A stretch of 64,000 nucleotides of DNA from Desulfocapsa sp. Its GTDB lineage: Bacteria; Desulfobacterota; Desulfobulbia; Desulfobulbales; Desulfocapsaceae. The stretch lies in contig JAESPV010000069.1 of NCBI GenBank assembly GCA_016765495.1, positions 1 to 64,000 on the forward strand. The letters are read 5' to 3'. A model generated the notes under the pieces. It saw only the letters and a list, made by a program, of their open reading frames with translations. It was not told where the DNA came from and did not search any database. The translations under genes were made by a program, and so were the position numbers. Position 1 is the stretch's first letter; the number at the start of each line of letters is the position of its first letter. This document shows positions 55,399 through 64,000 of the stretch, in pieces.

Positions 55399-56324
55399 TG
55401 AGTAATCGTTCTGAATATGTGGTGGTGGCCAATCTGGCCTCCACCGGGCTTGGGGTGAAGGTGGCTGCTGCCTTGGGTTTTAAGTTTACCACCATGATCT
55501 GCAAGCAGTTTGCAGATGGTGAGAATTTTCATGCCTTCCCCGAAGATATTGCTGGCAAGGCACTTATCATAGTTGCCAGCACCCATACTGAAAGTTCGCA
55601 TCAGGAGTTGATGGATCTTATTCAGGGCGGGCGGTATTACAATGCGGCCAGTGTCAATGTTGTAATACCTTACCTTGGGTATTCAACCATGGAGCGAGCC
55701 AAACGCAAACGCGGATATTTTGAAATCCCCAAGGGTGTAACCAGAACCCGGCAGATTTTTCGAGCCCGGCCCGACTTTGTTGCCTTTGTTGATCTTCATT
55801 CCGAAGCCGTACTTCATGCTCACGGAGGTGACATTTCAACCAAACACATCTGGACCGGGGAGCTTGTGGTCGAGCATCTGCAAAAAATGGATATTGGGGA
55901 ATATGTTCTGGTTTCCCCTGATTACGGGTTTTCAAAACAGGTTGCAAAACTTGCCAGCCTGCTCAACTGTTCACACACGGCCGCAGACAAGGATCGATAC
56001 GATACTGACAAAACCATAGTCAGCCAGGTTTCAAGTGTTGTGAAGGGCAAGACCGCCGTGATCTGTGATGATATGATCCGCACCGGTGGTTCCATTATCC
56101 AAACTGCAGAACGTTGCATGGATGCAGGTGCTACAGGAATAGCAGTCCTTGCCAGCCATCTGGTTATGGCAGGAGGTGCCCGTCAGCGGTTTCTTGACAA
56201 TTCCATCACAAAAGTAATAGGCTCAGACAGCTATCCTGGACGAGTCAGTGATGATCTCCTTGAAGTCTATTCGTTGGCCCCTTTGCTGGCCAAGATACTT
56301 AAAGGTCATTTGGTTATTCGTTAG
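55398..56324 (+). CDS. Divergent ribose-phosphate pyrophosphokinase homologue
   Basis: The 308-residue protein keeps core PRPP-synthetase features: KQFADGENF (FxDGE), VAFVDLHSEAVLHAHGG (divalent-metal/VDLH), LVSPDYGFSKQVAKL and the PRPP loop VICDDMIRTGGSI. However, the ATP-binding loop YARQDRK of classical enzymes reads YSTMERAKRKRG, and the catalytic loop is changed. It may be a special PRPP synthetase or another phosphoribosyl enzyme. It is coupled to leuB and followed by the helicase after 19 nt. Confidence 0.7.
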
Positions 56325-56343
56325 AAAAATCAGCAGGAAGCAT

Positions 56344-58830
56344 ATGTCTCCCCCAAACCACGAACTGCAGCTTGCAGGTGATTTTGTTCAATATACCGGC
56401 AGCAATATCTTTCTCACCGGAAAAGCAGGAACGGGTAAAACGACCTTCCTTCACGGATTGCATGAGCAGACGCCAAAGCGGATGATTATCACCGCTCCCA
56501 CAGGCGTTGCCGCAATGAATGCAGGCGGCGTAACACTGCATTCTTTTTTTCAGCTCCCCTTTGGCCCCTATGTTCCGGGCAGTGATGCATACGACAATAA
56601 CAGACAGCGACACTTTCGTTTTTCCAAAGAAAAAAAACAGATTATCCAAAGTCTTGATCTCCTGGTAATAGATGAAATCAGCATGGTTCGCGCAGATCTG
56701 CTCGATGCTGTGGATGCTACTCTGCGTCGTCATCGTCATAGCCAGCAACCTTTTGGCGGCGTACAGCTATTGATGATTGGTGATTTGCATCAGTTGTCAC
56801 CAGTGGCTAAACAGCATGAGTGGGGTCTTCTGCGGCAGCATTATGAGTCTGTCTATTTTTTTTCAAGCAAGGCGCTTCGCCAAACGGAATTGCTTACCAT
56901 AGAGCTCAAACATATTTATCGTCAATCCGATGAAAAGTTTATTCAGATCTTAAATCGGGTACGGGAAAACAAACTTGATGAACCCACTTTAGATGTTTTG
57001 AATGAACGTTATGTGGAAGGATTTATGCCCGATGAAGATCAGGGTTATATAACGCTTACCACTCATAATGCCAGTGCGGAATCAATTAATCAAACGAGAC
57101 TGAAAGAGCTTGATGGCAGGAAATACGTGTTCAACGCCGAGGTCAGCGGTGAATTTCCGGAGCAGATATTTCCAACTTTTCTCCAATTGACTCTGAAAAA
57201 AGGCGCACAGGTAATGTTTGTGCGCAATGATCCATCTTCTGAAAAGCTGTATTATAACGGAAAAATTGGGAAGATTACTGCCATCATCGGGAAAACGATT
57301 TTTGTGTTATGTCCAGGCGATACGACAGAGATTGAAGTTGATCCTATCAGCTGGGAAAATATTAAATACACCATCAATGATGAAAGCCACGAAATTGAAG
57401 AAAAAGTAGTTGGCAAGTTTGAACAGTATCCCCTGAAACTTGCATGGGCCATCACAATACATAAAAGCCAGGGGCTTACCTTTGAAAGGGCTATTATTGA
57501 TGCTCAGGCTGCCTTTGCTCATGGACAGGTGTATGTGGCTTTAAGTCGTTGCAAGACCCTGGAAGGTTTGGTGCTTAGCTCTCCCATTTCCTCAAGAGGG
57601 GTGGATACTGATCAGGCTGTATTGCGTTTTGATGAACTTGGTCGCAAACATCCCCCTTCGGAAGATATGCTGCAGGAAGCAAAAATCAGCTATCAGCAAA
57701 AGCTCTTGTATGAATGTTTTGACTTTAGATTGCTGGCTAAGCGACTGGGCTACCTTGTTCATCTTCTTACTCGCAATGCACGTGTGGTTCAGGTATCGGG
57801 AGCGGATGATTTAGAGTTGGCTGAGCGACAGGCGCGCGAGTCTATTTTTACGGTGGGTGAAAATTTTAAAAATCAGCTCTATACGATTTTCCAGGATCAT
57901 AACCTGCCGGAAACGGATAAACATATCCTTGAACGGCTCGCTAAGGCGTCCAGTTGGTTTCAGGAGAAGTTTGCTGCAATATTTGCAGATTCTGTGCAAT
58001 CCTTGCACTTTGAAACAGACAATAAAGAGCTTCGTAAGACAATTAACAATGTCTTAAATAATTGCAGAAAAGAGATTGGGACAAAACTTGCCGGGATTAA
58101 ATCCTGTGAACAGGGTTTTTCCCCCACAGTCTATCTCCGCGCGGTATCTGCCGCTGAGATAGATTTCCAGCCATCTAAGGTGAAAAAAAACCAGGTGCCA
58201 GCATATACTGAATCTGATATTGACCATCCTGAGTTGTTTGAAACTCTGCGGGATTGGCGCAAGGCTAAGGCCACGGAGCTTGATGTGGCAATGTTTCAGA
58301 TTCTCTATCAACGTGTGTTAATTCAGATCGTGGTGTGTTTGCCGGAAAGTCTGAGGGAACTCAAAGCCATCCCCGGTGTCGGTAAGAAGACCATTCAGAA
58401 TTATGGAAAAGATATCCTTGAACATATTTGCCGCTATCGGAAGAAACACAAGATAGAAACTGTGTCTTTACCTGTGCCTAAAACAAGTGCAAATATAAAG
58501 ACGAAAAAGTCTTCATATCAACAAGGGACAACAAAAGATATCAGTTTGAAGATGTTTAGTGCTGGAAAGACTATTAAGGAAATTGCCAAAGAAAGAGGGT
58601 TTGTGGAGTCAACGATTGAAATCCATCTCAGCTTTTTTGTTGAAAAGGGACGTCTTGGTATTGATAAACTCCTGAATGCAAACCAGCAGAAGGCTATCGC
58701 AAAAGAACTTGCTGCAGATAAAGAAAATTCACTGGGAGCAATAAAGGAACGTCTGGGAGAAGAGTATTCCTATGGCCAGATTAAAATGATGCTGGCACAT
58801 CAGAAGTTTATGGATGTGACTGCTGAGTAA
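56344..58830 (+). CDS. PIF1-like (RecD2-related) DNA helicase with HRDC and C-terminal HTH
   Basis: The 828-residue protein has Walker A FLTGKAGTGKTTFL, GVTLHSFFQLPFG, Walker B DLLVIDEISM, GDLHQLSP, and the helicase-end motif AWAITIHKSQGLTFERA then YVALSRCKTLEGLVL. A HRDC-like domain (PESLRELKAIPGVGKKTIQN, about 700) and a helicase C-terminal helix-turn-helix (MFSAGKTIKEIAKERGFVES) follow. Family members unwind DNA 5' to 3' at forks or G-quadruplexes. ATG 56344 has AGGA 6 nt upstream. Its 3' end overlaps lolD (minus) by 23 bp. Confidence 0.88.
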   Translation: MSPPNHELQLAGDFVQYTGSNIFLTGKAGTGKTTFLHGLHEQTPKRMIITAPTGVAAMNAGGVTLHSFFQLPFGPYVPGSDAYDNNRQRHFRFSKEKKQIIQSLDLLVIDEISMVRADLLDAVDATLRRHRHSQQPFGGVQLLMIGDLHQLSPVAKQHEWGLLRQHYESVYFFSSKALRQTELLTIELKHIYRQSDEKFIQILNRVRENKLDEPTLDVLNERYVEGFMPDEDQGYITLTTHNASAESINQTRLKELDGRKYVFNAEVSGEFPEQIFPTFLQLTLKKGAQVMFVRNDPSSEKLYYNGKIGKITAIIGKTIFVLCPGDTTEIEVDPISWENIKYTINDESHEIEEKVVGKFEQYPLKLAWAITIHKSQGLTFERAIIDAQAAFAHGQVYVALSRCKTLEGLVLSSPISSRGVDTDQAVLRFDELGRKHPPSEDMLQEAKISYQQKLLYECFDFRLLAKRLGYLVHLLTRNARVVQVSGADDLELAERQARESIFTVGENFKNQLYTIFQDHNLPETDKHILERLAKASSWFQEKFAAIFADSVQSLHFETDNKELRKTINNVLNNCRKEIGTKLAGIKSCEQGFSPTVYLRAVSAAEIDFQPSKVKKNQVPAYTESDIDHPELFETLRDWRKAKATELDVAMFQILYQRVLIQIVVCLPESLRELKAIPGVGKKTIQNYGKDILEHICRYRKKHKIETVSLPVPKTSANIKTKKSSYQQGTTKDISLKMFSAGKTIKEIAKERGFVESTIEIHLSFFVEKGRLGIDKLLNANQQKAIAKELAADKENSLGAIKERLGEEYSYGQIKMMLAHQKFMDVTAE

Positions 58831-59512
58831 GAACTGCGTTTTCCAGAATAAAAATAGAATCCATCTGACGCGCCAGTTCCTGATTGTGAGTTACCATAAT
58901 GGCGGCAAGTCCAAGGTCTCTGCACAGAGATTTAATAAGCTCAAAAACAATATTTCCTGATTTTACATCAAGGTTGCCCGTGGGCTCATCGGCAAGGAGC
59001 AGTGCTGGCTTCATAACAAGCGCACGTGCAAGAGCTGTTCGCTGCTGCTCGCCACCTGAAAGTTCATTAACTCTGTGTTCGGTTCGATGACTGAGTTCAA
59101 CCTGCTCAAGTAATTTTCTGGCAGGTTCCTCCATCTCATCCTTTTTTTTGCCTGCGATGAGTCCCGGCATCATAACATTTTCAATGGCTGAAAATTCAGG
59201 CAACAGATGGTGAAACTGGAAAATAAAACCAAGAGACTTATTGCGAAACTTTGAAAGTTCACCATCATTCTTGGACGTAAGCGTATCTCCCTCAAATAAT
59301 AATTCGCCGGTATCCGGGGTGTCCAGGGTTCCAAGAATCTGTAGTAGAGTCGTTTTTCCTGATCCGGATGCCCCGACCACGGCCACCATTTCTCCTTTGT
59401 CGATACTGAAGTCAAGTTCGTTTAAGATCTGGATCGTAGTCGTGCCGCTGTGAAAACTCTTGCACAGATTTCTTGCAGTAAACAGAGGTGTGTTGCCTGG
59501 GGAAGAATTCAT
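58808..59512 (-). CDS. lolD: Lipoprotein-releasing ABC transporter ATPase LolD
   Basis: The 234-residue ATPase has Walker A VGASGSGKTTLLQILGTLD, the LolD-type FIFQFHHLLPEFSAIENVMM, signature NELSGGEQQRTALARALV and LLADEPTGNLD. With LolC/E it moves lipoproteins from the inner membrane to LolA, consistent with Pal and other lipoproteins here. ATG overlaps the lolC/E stop by 4 nt; its own 3' end overlaps the convergent helicase gene. Confidence 0.93.
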   Translation of the reverse strand: MNSSPGNTPLFTARNLCKSFHSGTTTIQILNELDFSIDKGEMVAVVGASGSGKTTLLQILGTLDTPDTGELLFEGDTLTSKNDGELSKFRNKSLGFIFQFHHLLPEFSAIENVMMPGLIAGKKKDEMEEPARKLLEQVELSHRTEHRVNELSGGEQQRTALARALVMKPALLLADEPTGNLDVKSGNIVFELIKSLCRDLGLAAIMVTHNQELARQMDSIFILENAVLTQQSHP

Positions 59513-60735
59513 GAAAGTACCTCAGCCGGTTTCACCTTAGAGGCTTTCCAGGATGGATAAATGGTGGCAGAGAGTGTGATGATAATTGCTGACATTGCAA
59601 TAATTGTGACATCCATGGGCAGAACTTTTATGGGCAAGGTGTTCATGGGATACACATTGGAGGGAAGTTCTATAAATTGATAACGCGATAGAATTGTGCA
59701 CAGCCCAAGGCCACTGGCAACGCCAATAAAGGTGCCGGTAAATCCGATAACAAGTCCCTGGTTAAAGAATATCTTCATAATGGATTTTGAAGTGGTACCC
59801 ATGGATTTTAAAATGGCAATATCCTTCTCTTTTTCCATGACCACCATGATCAAGGCTGAGATAATATTCAGAGCGGCCACTAAAATGATCAGTGCAACGC
59901 AGATAAACAGCCCTATTTTTTCCAGTTTAAAGGCAGCAAAAAGATTACGATTCATGGACATCCAGTCTTTTGCCACAAACCCGCTTCCAAGATGTTCCAC
60001 AATACGTTTACCGACCTGATCTGCCCGGTTCAATTCTTTTTCTTTAACGGTGACCTCAATTCCATGAACCACATCACCGCTTGATAGAAAATTCTGCACT
60101 GCGGGGATGTGCATATAGGCAATACTTGAGTCATACTCATACATACCTGATTCAAAAATCCCGGATACGCGGCAGGTTTTGATCTTGGGGATAACTCCCA
60201 TGGGGGTGAGCGGGCCGGCAGGGGAGATAAGGCGGACTTTATCTCCCACGGACACGTGAAGGTCGGCGGCCATGGCAACGCCTAGAATAATATTAGGAAT
60301 CCTGGTGTCTTCGTCCTGGATTAAACCTCTTACGCTTCCTTCAATCATCTGCGCAGGTAAAGCAATCACACCTTGTGCAGTAGCGGGATCAATCCCCCGA
60401 AGCACAACTCCCGTGCCACCTCGCGGGCCGCTGAGCAGTGTCTGGGCATAGAGATAAGGCGTTGCACCCGTGACATCATCAACGGTCATAATTCTATCAC
60501 GTATAAGCGTATATTCAGGGATAATACCCCCTAAGCGCTGAACAATAATATGGGCATTGATACCTAAAATCTGATCGCGTAATCCGGTTGTAAATCCGGA
60601 ATACACAGCCAGCACCACGATGAGCGCCATAACCCCCATGGCAATGCCGGCGACTGAGATAAGCGTGATAAGTGAAATAAATTTCTGCTTATGACGCGCC
60701 CGCAGATAGCGGAAGCTTATGAACCACTCAAACAT
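59509..60735 (-). CDS. lolC: Lipoprotein-releasing transporter permease LolC/LolE
   Basis: The 408-residue permease has the family start WFISFRYLRARHKQKFISLI, VAGIAMGVMALIVVLAVYSG, a large periplasmic domain and three C-terminal helices with MEKEKDIAILKSMGTTSKSI. A single permease gene suggests a homodimeric LolF-type transporter instead of separate LolC and LolE. It overlaps the lysS stop by 8 nt and is coupled to lolD. Confidence 0.9.
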   Translation of the reverse strand: MFEWFISFRYLRARHKQKFISLITLISVAGIAMGVMALIVVLAVYSGFTTGLRDQILGINAHIIVQRLGGIIPEYTLIRDRIMTVDDVTGATPYLYAQTLLSGPRGGTGVVLRGIDPATAQGVIALPAQMIEGSVRGLIQDEDTRIPNIILGVAMAADLHVSVGDKVRLISPAGPLTPMGVIPKIKTCRVSGIFESGMYEYDSSIAYMHIPAVQNFLSSGDVVHGIEVTVKEKELNRADQVGKRIVEHLGSGFVAKDWMSMNRNLFAAFKLEKIGLFICVALIILVAALNIISALIMVVMEKEKDIAILKSMGTTSKSIMKIFFNQGLVIGFTGTFIGVASGLGLCTILSRYQFIELPSNVYPMNTLPIKVLPMDVTIIAMSAIIITLSATIYPSWKASKVKPAEVLS

Positions 60736-62278
60736 TGTCTGTGGCAGGTTTCGTTTTTGTGTTTGTTTTATTCTTTTTCTTTTTAGACTGCTTCATTACC
60801 TCAGCCTTAAGATGGGGGAAGAGGATGACGTCACGAATGGATGGTGCATTCGTGAGCAGCATTACCAGACGATCAATACCTATTCCTTCTCCGGCAGCCG
60901 ATGGCATGCCGTATTCCAGGGCGCGGACGAAATCTTCATCGAGTTCAGAATGGATTTCTTCATCCCCACCCTTTTCGGCAATCTGCTTTTCGAAACGTTG
61001 ACGCTGATCAACCGGATCGTTCAGTTCACTAAAGGCGTTGGCAAGTTCCCGGCCGGTGACAAAGAGTTCAAAACGATCAGTGACTTCAGGATTTTCTTCG
61101 TTTCTTCTCGCAAGTGGCGACACCTCGGTTGGGTAAGCCGTAATAAAGGTCGGGTCAATCAGTTTTTCTTCCACAAGGAGTTCAAAGAGTTCGGTTTTGG
61201 CTTTGCCAGGTCCTGCCTGTTCTTCAAGCTGTATTCCTTTTTCCTTTGTAAGTGCCATTACTTTTTCATCATCTTCAAGAACAGCAGGATCAATACCCCC
61301 AACTTCAATAAGTGCTTCATCCATGGTCATCCGTTTCCAGGGGGGTGTCAGGTTGACCTTATGTTCCTGATATTCTATTTCCATGGTTCCGTTCACTTCA
61401 TCACAGATCCAGGCGATCATCTCTTCGGTGAGATCCATCAGGTCATGGTAAGTAGCGTATGCCTGGTAGAATTCCAGCATGGTGAATTCCGGATTATGGC
61501 GTGTGGAAAGGCCTTCATTTCTGAAATTTCGGTTAATTTCAAAAACCCGCTCAAAACCACCAACCAAAAGCCGTTTCAGATAAAGTTCCGGAGCAATCCG
61601 CAGGTACAGCTTCATGTCAAGAGCATTGTGATGGGTTTCAAAGGGTTTTGCTGTGGCACCACCGGGAATCGGATGCATCATGGGAGTTTCAACTTCCATA
61701 AAACCACGGTTCGAGAGAAATTCGCGCATCAGACGGATGATTTCCACTCGTTTAATAAAGGTGTTGCGGCTCTCGGGAGTAACAATCAGATCCACATAGC
61801 GTTGACGATATCTGGTTTCCACATCGGTGAGACCGTGAAATTTTTCAGGAAGAGGGCGCAGAGATTTTGATATCATCACCAGCTTGTCGGCCAGAACAGA
61901 CAGCTCTTCGGTCTTGGTTTTAAAGAGTTTACCTTCAATCCCGACAATATCGCCAATGTCCCATTTCTTAAAGGTGGCAAATACTTCATCACCCAACAGA
62001 TCCTTTTTTATATACACCTGGATACGGCCGGAACTGTCAGCAAGGTGAAAAAAAGCTGCTTTGCCAAATTTACGCATGGACATGATACGTCCGGCGATGG
62101 AATAGGTATAATTTGTTTCGTCCTGGGTCTCAGCGGCAAGGGGTTCTCCTTTGGGGATAAGTTCCTTAACCCTGTTTGCCGGTTTGAAACTATTGCTATA
62201 CAGATCGACTCCTAGACCGGCCAGTAAATCTGCTTTTTCACGACGTTGTTTTAAAACCTGGGTATTTTCTTTGCGCAT
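60728..62278 (-). CDS. lysS: Lysyl-tRNA synthetase, class II
   Basis: The 516-residue class IIb enzyme has an OB-fold anticodon domain, motif 1 (MREFLSNRGFMEVETPMMHP), motif 2 (FEINRNFRNEGLSTRHNPEF) and motif 3 (GIGIDRLVMLLTNAPSIRDV). The C-terminus has a Lys-rich extension (KQSKKKKNKTNTKTKPATDN) beyond the usual end. The lysS-lolC-lolD order gives a three-gene operon. Confidence 0.95.
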   Translation of the reverse strand: MRKENTQVLKQRREKADLLAGLGVDLYSNSFKPANRVKELIPKGEPLAAETQDETNYTYSIAGRIMSMRKFGKAAFFHLADSSGRIQVYIKKDLLGDEVFATFKKWDIGDIVGIEGKLFKTKTEELSVLADKLVMISKSLRPLPEKFHGLTDVETRYRQRYVDLIVTPESRNTFIKRVEIIRLMREFLSNRGFMEVETPMMHPIPGGATAKPFETHHNALDMKLYLRIAPELYLKRLLVGGFERVFEINRNFRNEGLSTRHNPEFTMLEFYQAYATYHDLMDLTEEMIAWICDEVNGTMEIEYQEHKVNLTPPWKRMTMDEALIEVGGIDPAVLEDDEKVMALTKEKGIQLEEQAGPGKAKTELFELLVEEKLIDPTFITAYPTEVSPLARRNEENPEVTDRFELFVTGRELANAFSELNDPVDQRQRFEKQIAEKGGDEEIHSELDEDFVRALEYGMPSAAGEGIGIDRLVMLLTNAPSIRDVILFPHLKAEVMKQSKKKKNKTNTKTKPATDNV

Positions 62279-62336
62279 GATTTTTTCTTAGATGATGGGA
62301 TAGTGTAAATAGAGATAGGTATTAATTTAATTCATT

Positions 62337-62365
62337 CGTTTACTGAGAAAGCATGATTCTGTCAA
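62337..62365 (-). promoter_or_regulatory. Candidate promoter of lysS
   Basis: On the minus strand, TTGACA (62360-62365) and TAAACG (62337-62342, weak) are 17 nt apart, about 60 nt before the lysS start. Confidence 0.4.
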
Positions 62366-62384
62366 CCACCTTCGTTAATCAAGC

Positions 62385-62394
62385 CTGAATAGTT
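62385..62394. repeat. Possible fragment of the GTAACTATTCAG repeat
   Basis: CTGAATAGTT matches ten terminal bases of the dispersed repeat; the last two (AC) differ. Chance cannot be excluded. Confidence 0.25.
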
Positions 62395-62440
62395 CTTTTA
62401 ATTGATTATGGTCTGGTGCTTTTATTGTAGCAGAAATAGG

Positions 62441-62488
62441 CAGTAATAGCAGTAATAGCAGTAATAGCAGTAATAGGGGACAGACCCC
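62441..62488. repeat. Four 9-bp tandem units followed by a GGGGACAGACCCC palindrome
   Basis: CAGTAATAG occurs four times exactly (62441-62476), ending in the palindrome GGGGACAGACCCC (62476-62488). The latter motif resembles REP-like sequences linked to IS200-type transposases in other bacteria. The tract sits directly downstream of the vapC gene, about 16 nt from its stop. Confidence 0.75.
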
Positions 62489-62504
62489 GATTTATCCCCT
62501 GGTC

Positions 62505-62939
62505 TTATTCTGAAAGTAGTTTGTAGTCGGCCCCCAGTTTTTCTGCTGAGTTTGCAAGAATGGTATCACAGGTGACTATTTTCAGGTTTCCCTGGTTACT
62601 TACGGCGAGGTGTAACGTGTCTAAAGTTCGTAAAGAAGTATTTCGAAGTGAAAGCCATTTTACAGCTTGGGTGAAATGGCTGGTAGTGAATGAAATACGT
62701 TTAAAGAGTCCCGCCTTGCAATCATCGGCAAACGTCTGCTCTATAATTCCAGCCTGAGCATCGTCCAGTTCTTCCATCCGTACAAGGCATGATAATGCAG
62801 AAGCAAATTCCACATCGGTCAGATGGCTGATAGCAACCGGAGGTGTAATAGATAAGAGAAAATTCTGGATTAATTGACTGAGACGCTCTTCTCGATAGTA
62901 AGGAAGAATAGCACTGGTATCCAAATAAAACTGTTCCAT
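62505..62939 (-). CDS. PIN-domain toxin (VapC-like)
   Basis: The 144-residue PIN nuclease has the first acidic motif in FYLDTSAILPYY, a central SHLTDVEFASALSC and RTLDTLHLAVSN with IVTCDTILANSAEKLG for the metal-binding acids. Such toxins cut tRNA or rRNA until bound by the antitoxin. Its ATG comes 3 nt after the antitoxin stop. Confidence 0.9.
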   Translation of the reverse strand: MEQFYLDTSAILPYYREERLSQLIQNFLLSITPPVAISHLTDVEFASALSCLVRMEELDDAQAGIIEQTFADDCKAGLFKRISFTTSHFTQAVKWLSLRNTSLRTLDTLHLAVSNQGNLKIVTCDTILANSAEKLGADYKLLSE

Positions 62940-62942
62940 ATG

Positions 62943-63185
62943 TTACTTTTCATCTCTCATTTGTCGTACCAGCTGCACCGAAGATGCTTTGGCTCTTGGC
63001 AAATGTTTGCGAAATGCTGTCCTGTCGGGGAATTGAATGTTCTCCTTACGATTGTTGTTAGCAATAGAAGAAAGAGTCGCAACAGGCTTATTTCGACGCG
63101 TAATAATAACCTGATCTCCGCCAACAACCGCATCAAGTAATCTGCTCATGTCTTTTCTGGCTTGTTGGACTGTGACATATTGCAT
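62943..63185 (-). CDS. Phd/YefM-type antitoxin
   Basis: The 80-residue protein has the Phd-like start TVQQARKDMSRLLDAVVGGD and VIITRRNKPVATL, then a flexible C-terminal part that would wrap the PIN toxin. It is the first gene of the pair. The promoter overlaps a palindromic site, so autoregulation is likely. Confidence 0.88.
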   Translation of the reverse strand: MQYVTVQQARKDMSRLLDAVVGGDQVIITRRNKPVATLSSIANNNRKENIQFPDRTAFRKHLPRAKASSVQLVRQMRDEK

Positions 63186-63234
63186 AGTGTTCTCCCTAAA
63201 ATTTCCTTAACTGGGGTCGATACAGCATGCTCGC

Positions 63235-63263
63235 ATTGTACACTTGGAAAATGTACATGTCAA
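63235..63263 (-). promoter_or_regulatory. Promoter and operator of the toxin-antitoxin operon
   Basis: On the minus strand, TTGACA (63258-63263), a 17-nt spacer and TACAAT (63235-63240) form a near-consensus sigma-70 promoter. Two TGTACA palindromes (63237-63242 and 63252-63257) lie within it, 9 nt apart, as expected for binding by the antitoxin complex. Confidence 0.78.
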
Positions 63264-63311
63264 CAGGGAGCCGGCAGGAATAAAGAGGAAGGAGGCGGGC
63301 TTGACAGATGG

Positions 63312-64000
63312 TTACTCCTGGACAAAGTCCTGACTTAATACCTGTTCCAACAGCTGCTTAAGCTCTTGAAGCTGGAATGGTTTCACTAAGGCAGCACAAA
63401 AGCCATATTCCTCACAGTGAGCCATTATTGGGTCATTGGAGTAGCCACTGGAAACAATAATTTTTGAATGCGGTTCAATCTTTAATAATTCCTTAACAGC
63501 ATCTTTCCCGCCCATACCTCCAGGTATTGTTAAGTCCATGATCGTAACATCAATGGGGGAATTTGATTTCACCGACTCACTAAATAGTTGAATTGCTTCA
63601 GCTCCATCCTTTGCCAAAATCACATCATGGCCAAACTCAGTAAGCATAAGTTTTGTCACCTTTCGTATTGCCTCGTCATCATCCATGATCATGATCTTTG
63701 CTTTCGGGATTGTATCTCTTTCGTCTTGTTTTTGAGCCTGATGAGTCTGATGGGGCTTCTGATGATCTGAGGCGGGGAGTATAATGGTAAAAGTTGTTCC
63801 CTTATCCTTGCGTGATTGTACAGTAATACGACCACTATGTTTTTTTATTATTGAGTAACATGTTGCCAGGCCCAGGCCATTTCCATCGCTCTTGGTTGTG
63901 AAGTAAGGATCAAAAATTTTGTCGATGATATTGGCAGGCACGCCAAGACCATTATCCGTAATTGATATTTGCACGGAATCCTTCCTGTTTGAAAGTTGAG
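63312..64000 (-). CDS. Hybrid histidine kinase, 3' part (HATPase and receiver), truncated by the window edge
   Basis: The readable part has HATPase motifs (ISITDNGLGVPANIIDKIFD, FTTKSDGNGLGLATCYSIIK), then a receiver domain with DDD acids and phospho-Asp in VTIMDLTIPGGMGG and the KPF lysine (LVKPFQLQEL). The frame is open to position 64000, so the sensor and HisKA parts lie outside; the GTG at 63974 is not the true start. It is unrelated in sequence to the broken kinase at the left end. Confidence 0.92.
   Translation of the reverse strand, partial: QLSNRKDSVQISITDNGLGVPANIIDKIFDPYFTTKSDGNGLGLATCYSIIKKHSGRITVQSRKDKGTTFTIILPASDHQKPHQTHQAQKQDERDTIPKAKIMIMDDDEAIRKVTKLMLTEFGHDVILAKDGAEAIQLFSESVKSNSPIDVTIMDLTIPGGMGGKDAVKELLKIEPHSKIIVSSGYSNDPIMAHCEEYGFCAALVKPFQLQELKQLLEQVLSQDFVQE

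Noticed and set aside
60719-61870. 383-codon open frame on the plus strand
   Set aside because: Antisense to lysS, which is unmistakable; the frame is low in recognisable motifs.
62441-62476. Possible CRISPR-like array
   Set aside because: The units are 9 bp, contiguous and without spacers, so this is a simple tandem repeat.

Overview
The window is a contiguous stretch of Gram-negative bacterial chromosome, most likely a deltaproteobacterial sulfur-cycling lineage (Desulfobacterota, Desulfobulbales/Desulfocapsa-like). This is inferred from gene content: a Nuo complex with no NADH-input module, RNase Y next to zapA, an Fe-S/DUF3786 protein, menaquinone-type UbiE, many two-component regulators and a lipoprotein-exporting outer membrane. 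No search was possible, so the taxon is an inference. Nearly all genes are housekeeping, and accessory material is confined to short repeats, one toxin-antitoxin pair and a few lineage-specific operons.

Layout. 1-4260 (minus): MltD-type lytic transglycosylase, MoaE-like protein, HDOD protein and a sensor kinase cut off inside its HisKA domain where a repeat terminus begins. 4325-9310 (plus): Nudix hydrolase, ZapB-like and ZapA division proteins, 6S RNA, RNase Y, TyrRS. 9420-13931 (minus): Fur-family regulator, radical SAM enzyme with a coupled unknown partner, glycogen phosphorylase. 14319-20091 (plus): Pal, Skp, Fe-S/DUF3786 protein, heptose kinase, YicC, RemA-like protein, Gmk, RlmB. 20170-20486: a perfect palindrome and a MITE-like element. 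20571-24827 (plus): a compact operon of a DUF4405 membrane protein, an exported Cys/Gly-rich protein, a sensor kinase and a sigma-54 activator.

25041-38070 (minus): a membrane-anchored coiled-coil protein, then a 13-gene nuo operon (A,B,C,D,H,I,J,K, an extra MrpD-like antiporter, an 83-residue membrane protein, an L-like subunit, M, N). nuoE, nuoF and nuoG are absent, so the electron donor is probably not NADH through the usual module. A LysR gene diverges from the operon, followed by an aromatic/aspartate aminotransferase. 41106-44087 (minus): TruA, ArgC, S9, L13 and tRNA-Gly(GCC). 44291-58830 (plus): HisB, a lipoprotein, a PilJ-type chemoreceptor, PyrF, TtcA, DUF89, AsnRS, UbiE, HisD, RsmG, LeuB, a divergent PRPP-synthetase homologue and a PIF1-like helicase. 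58808-64000 (minus): LolD, LolC/E, LysRS, a VapC/Phd toxin-antitoxin pair and the 3' part of a hybrid kinase running off the right edge.

The most unusual signals are a dispersed repeat with GTAACTATTCAG termini that supplies the stop codons of two genes (the truncated kinase and rsmG) and has a relic inside the nuo operon; the four-antiporter complex I without NuoEFG; and the four-gene DUF4405/exported protein/two-component operon, whose function is unknown.
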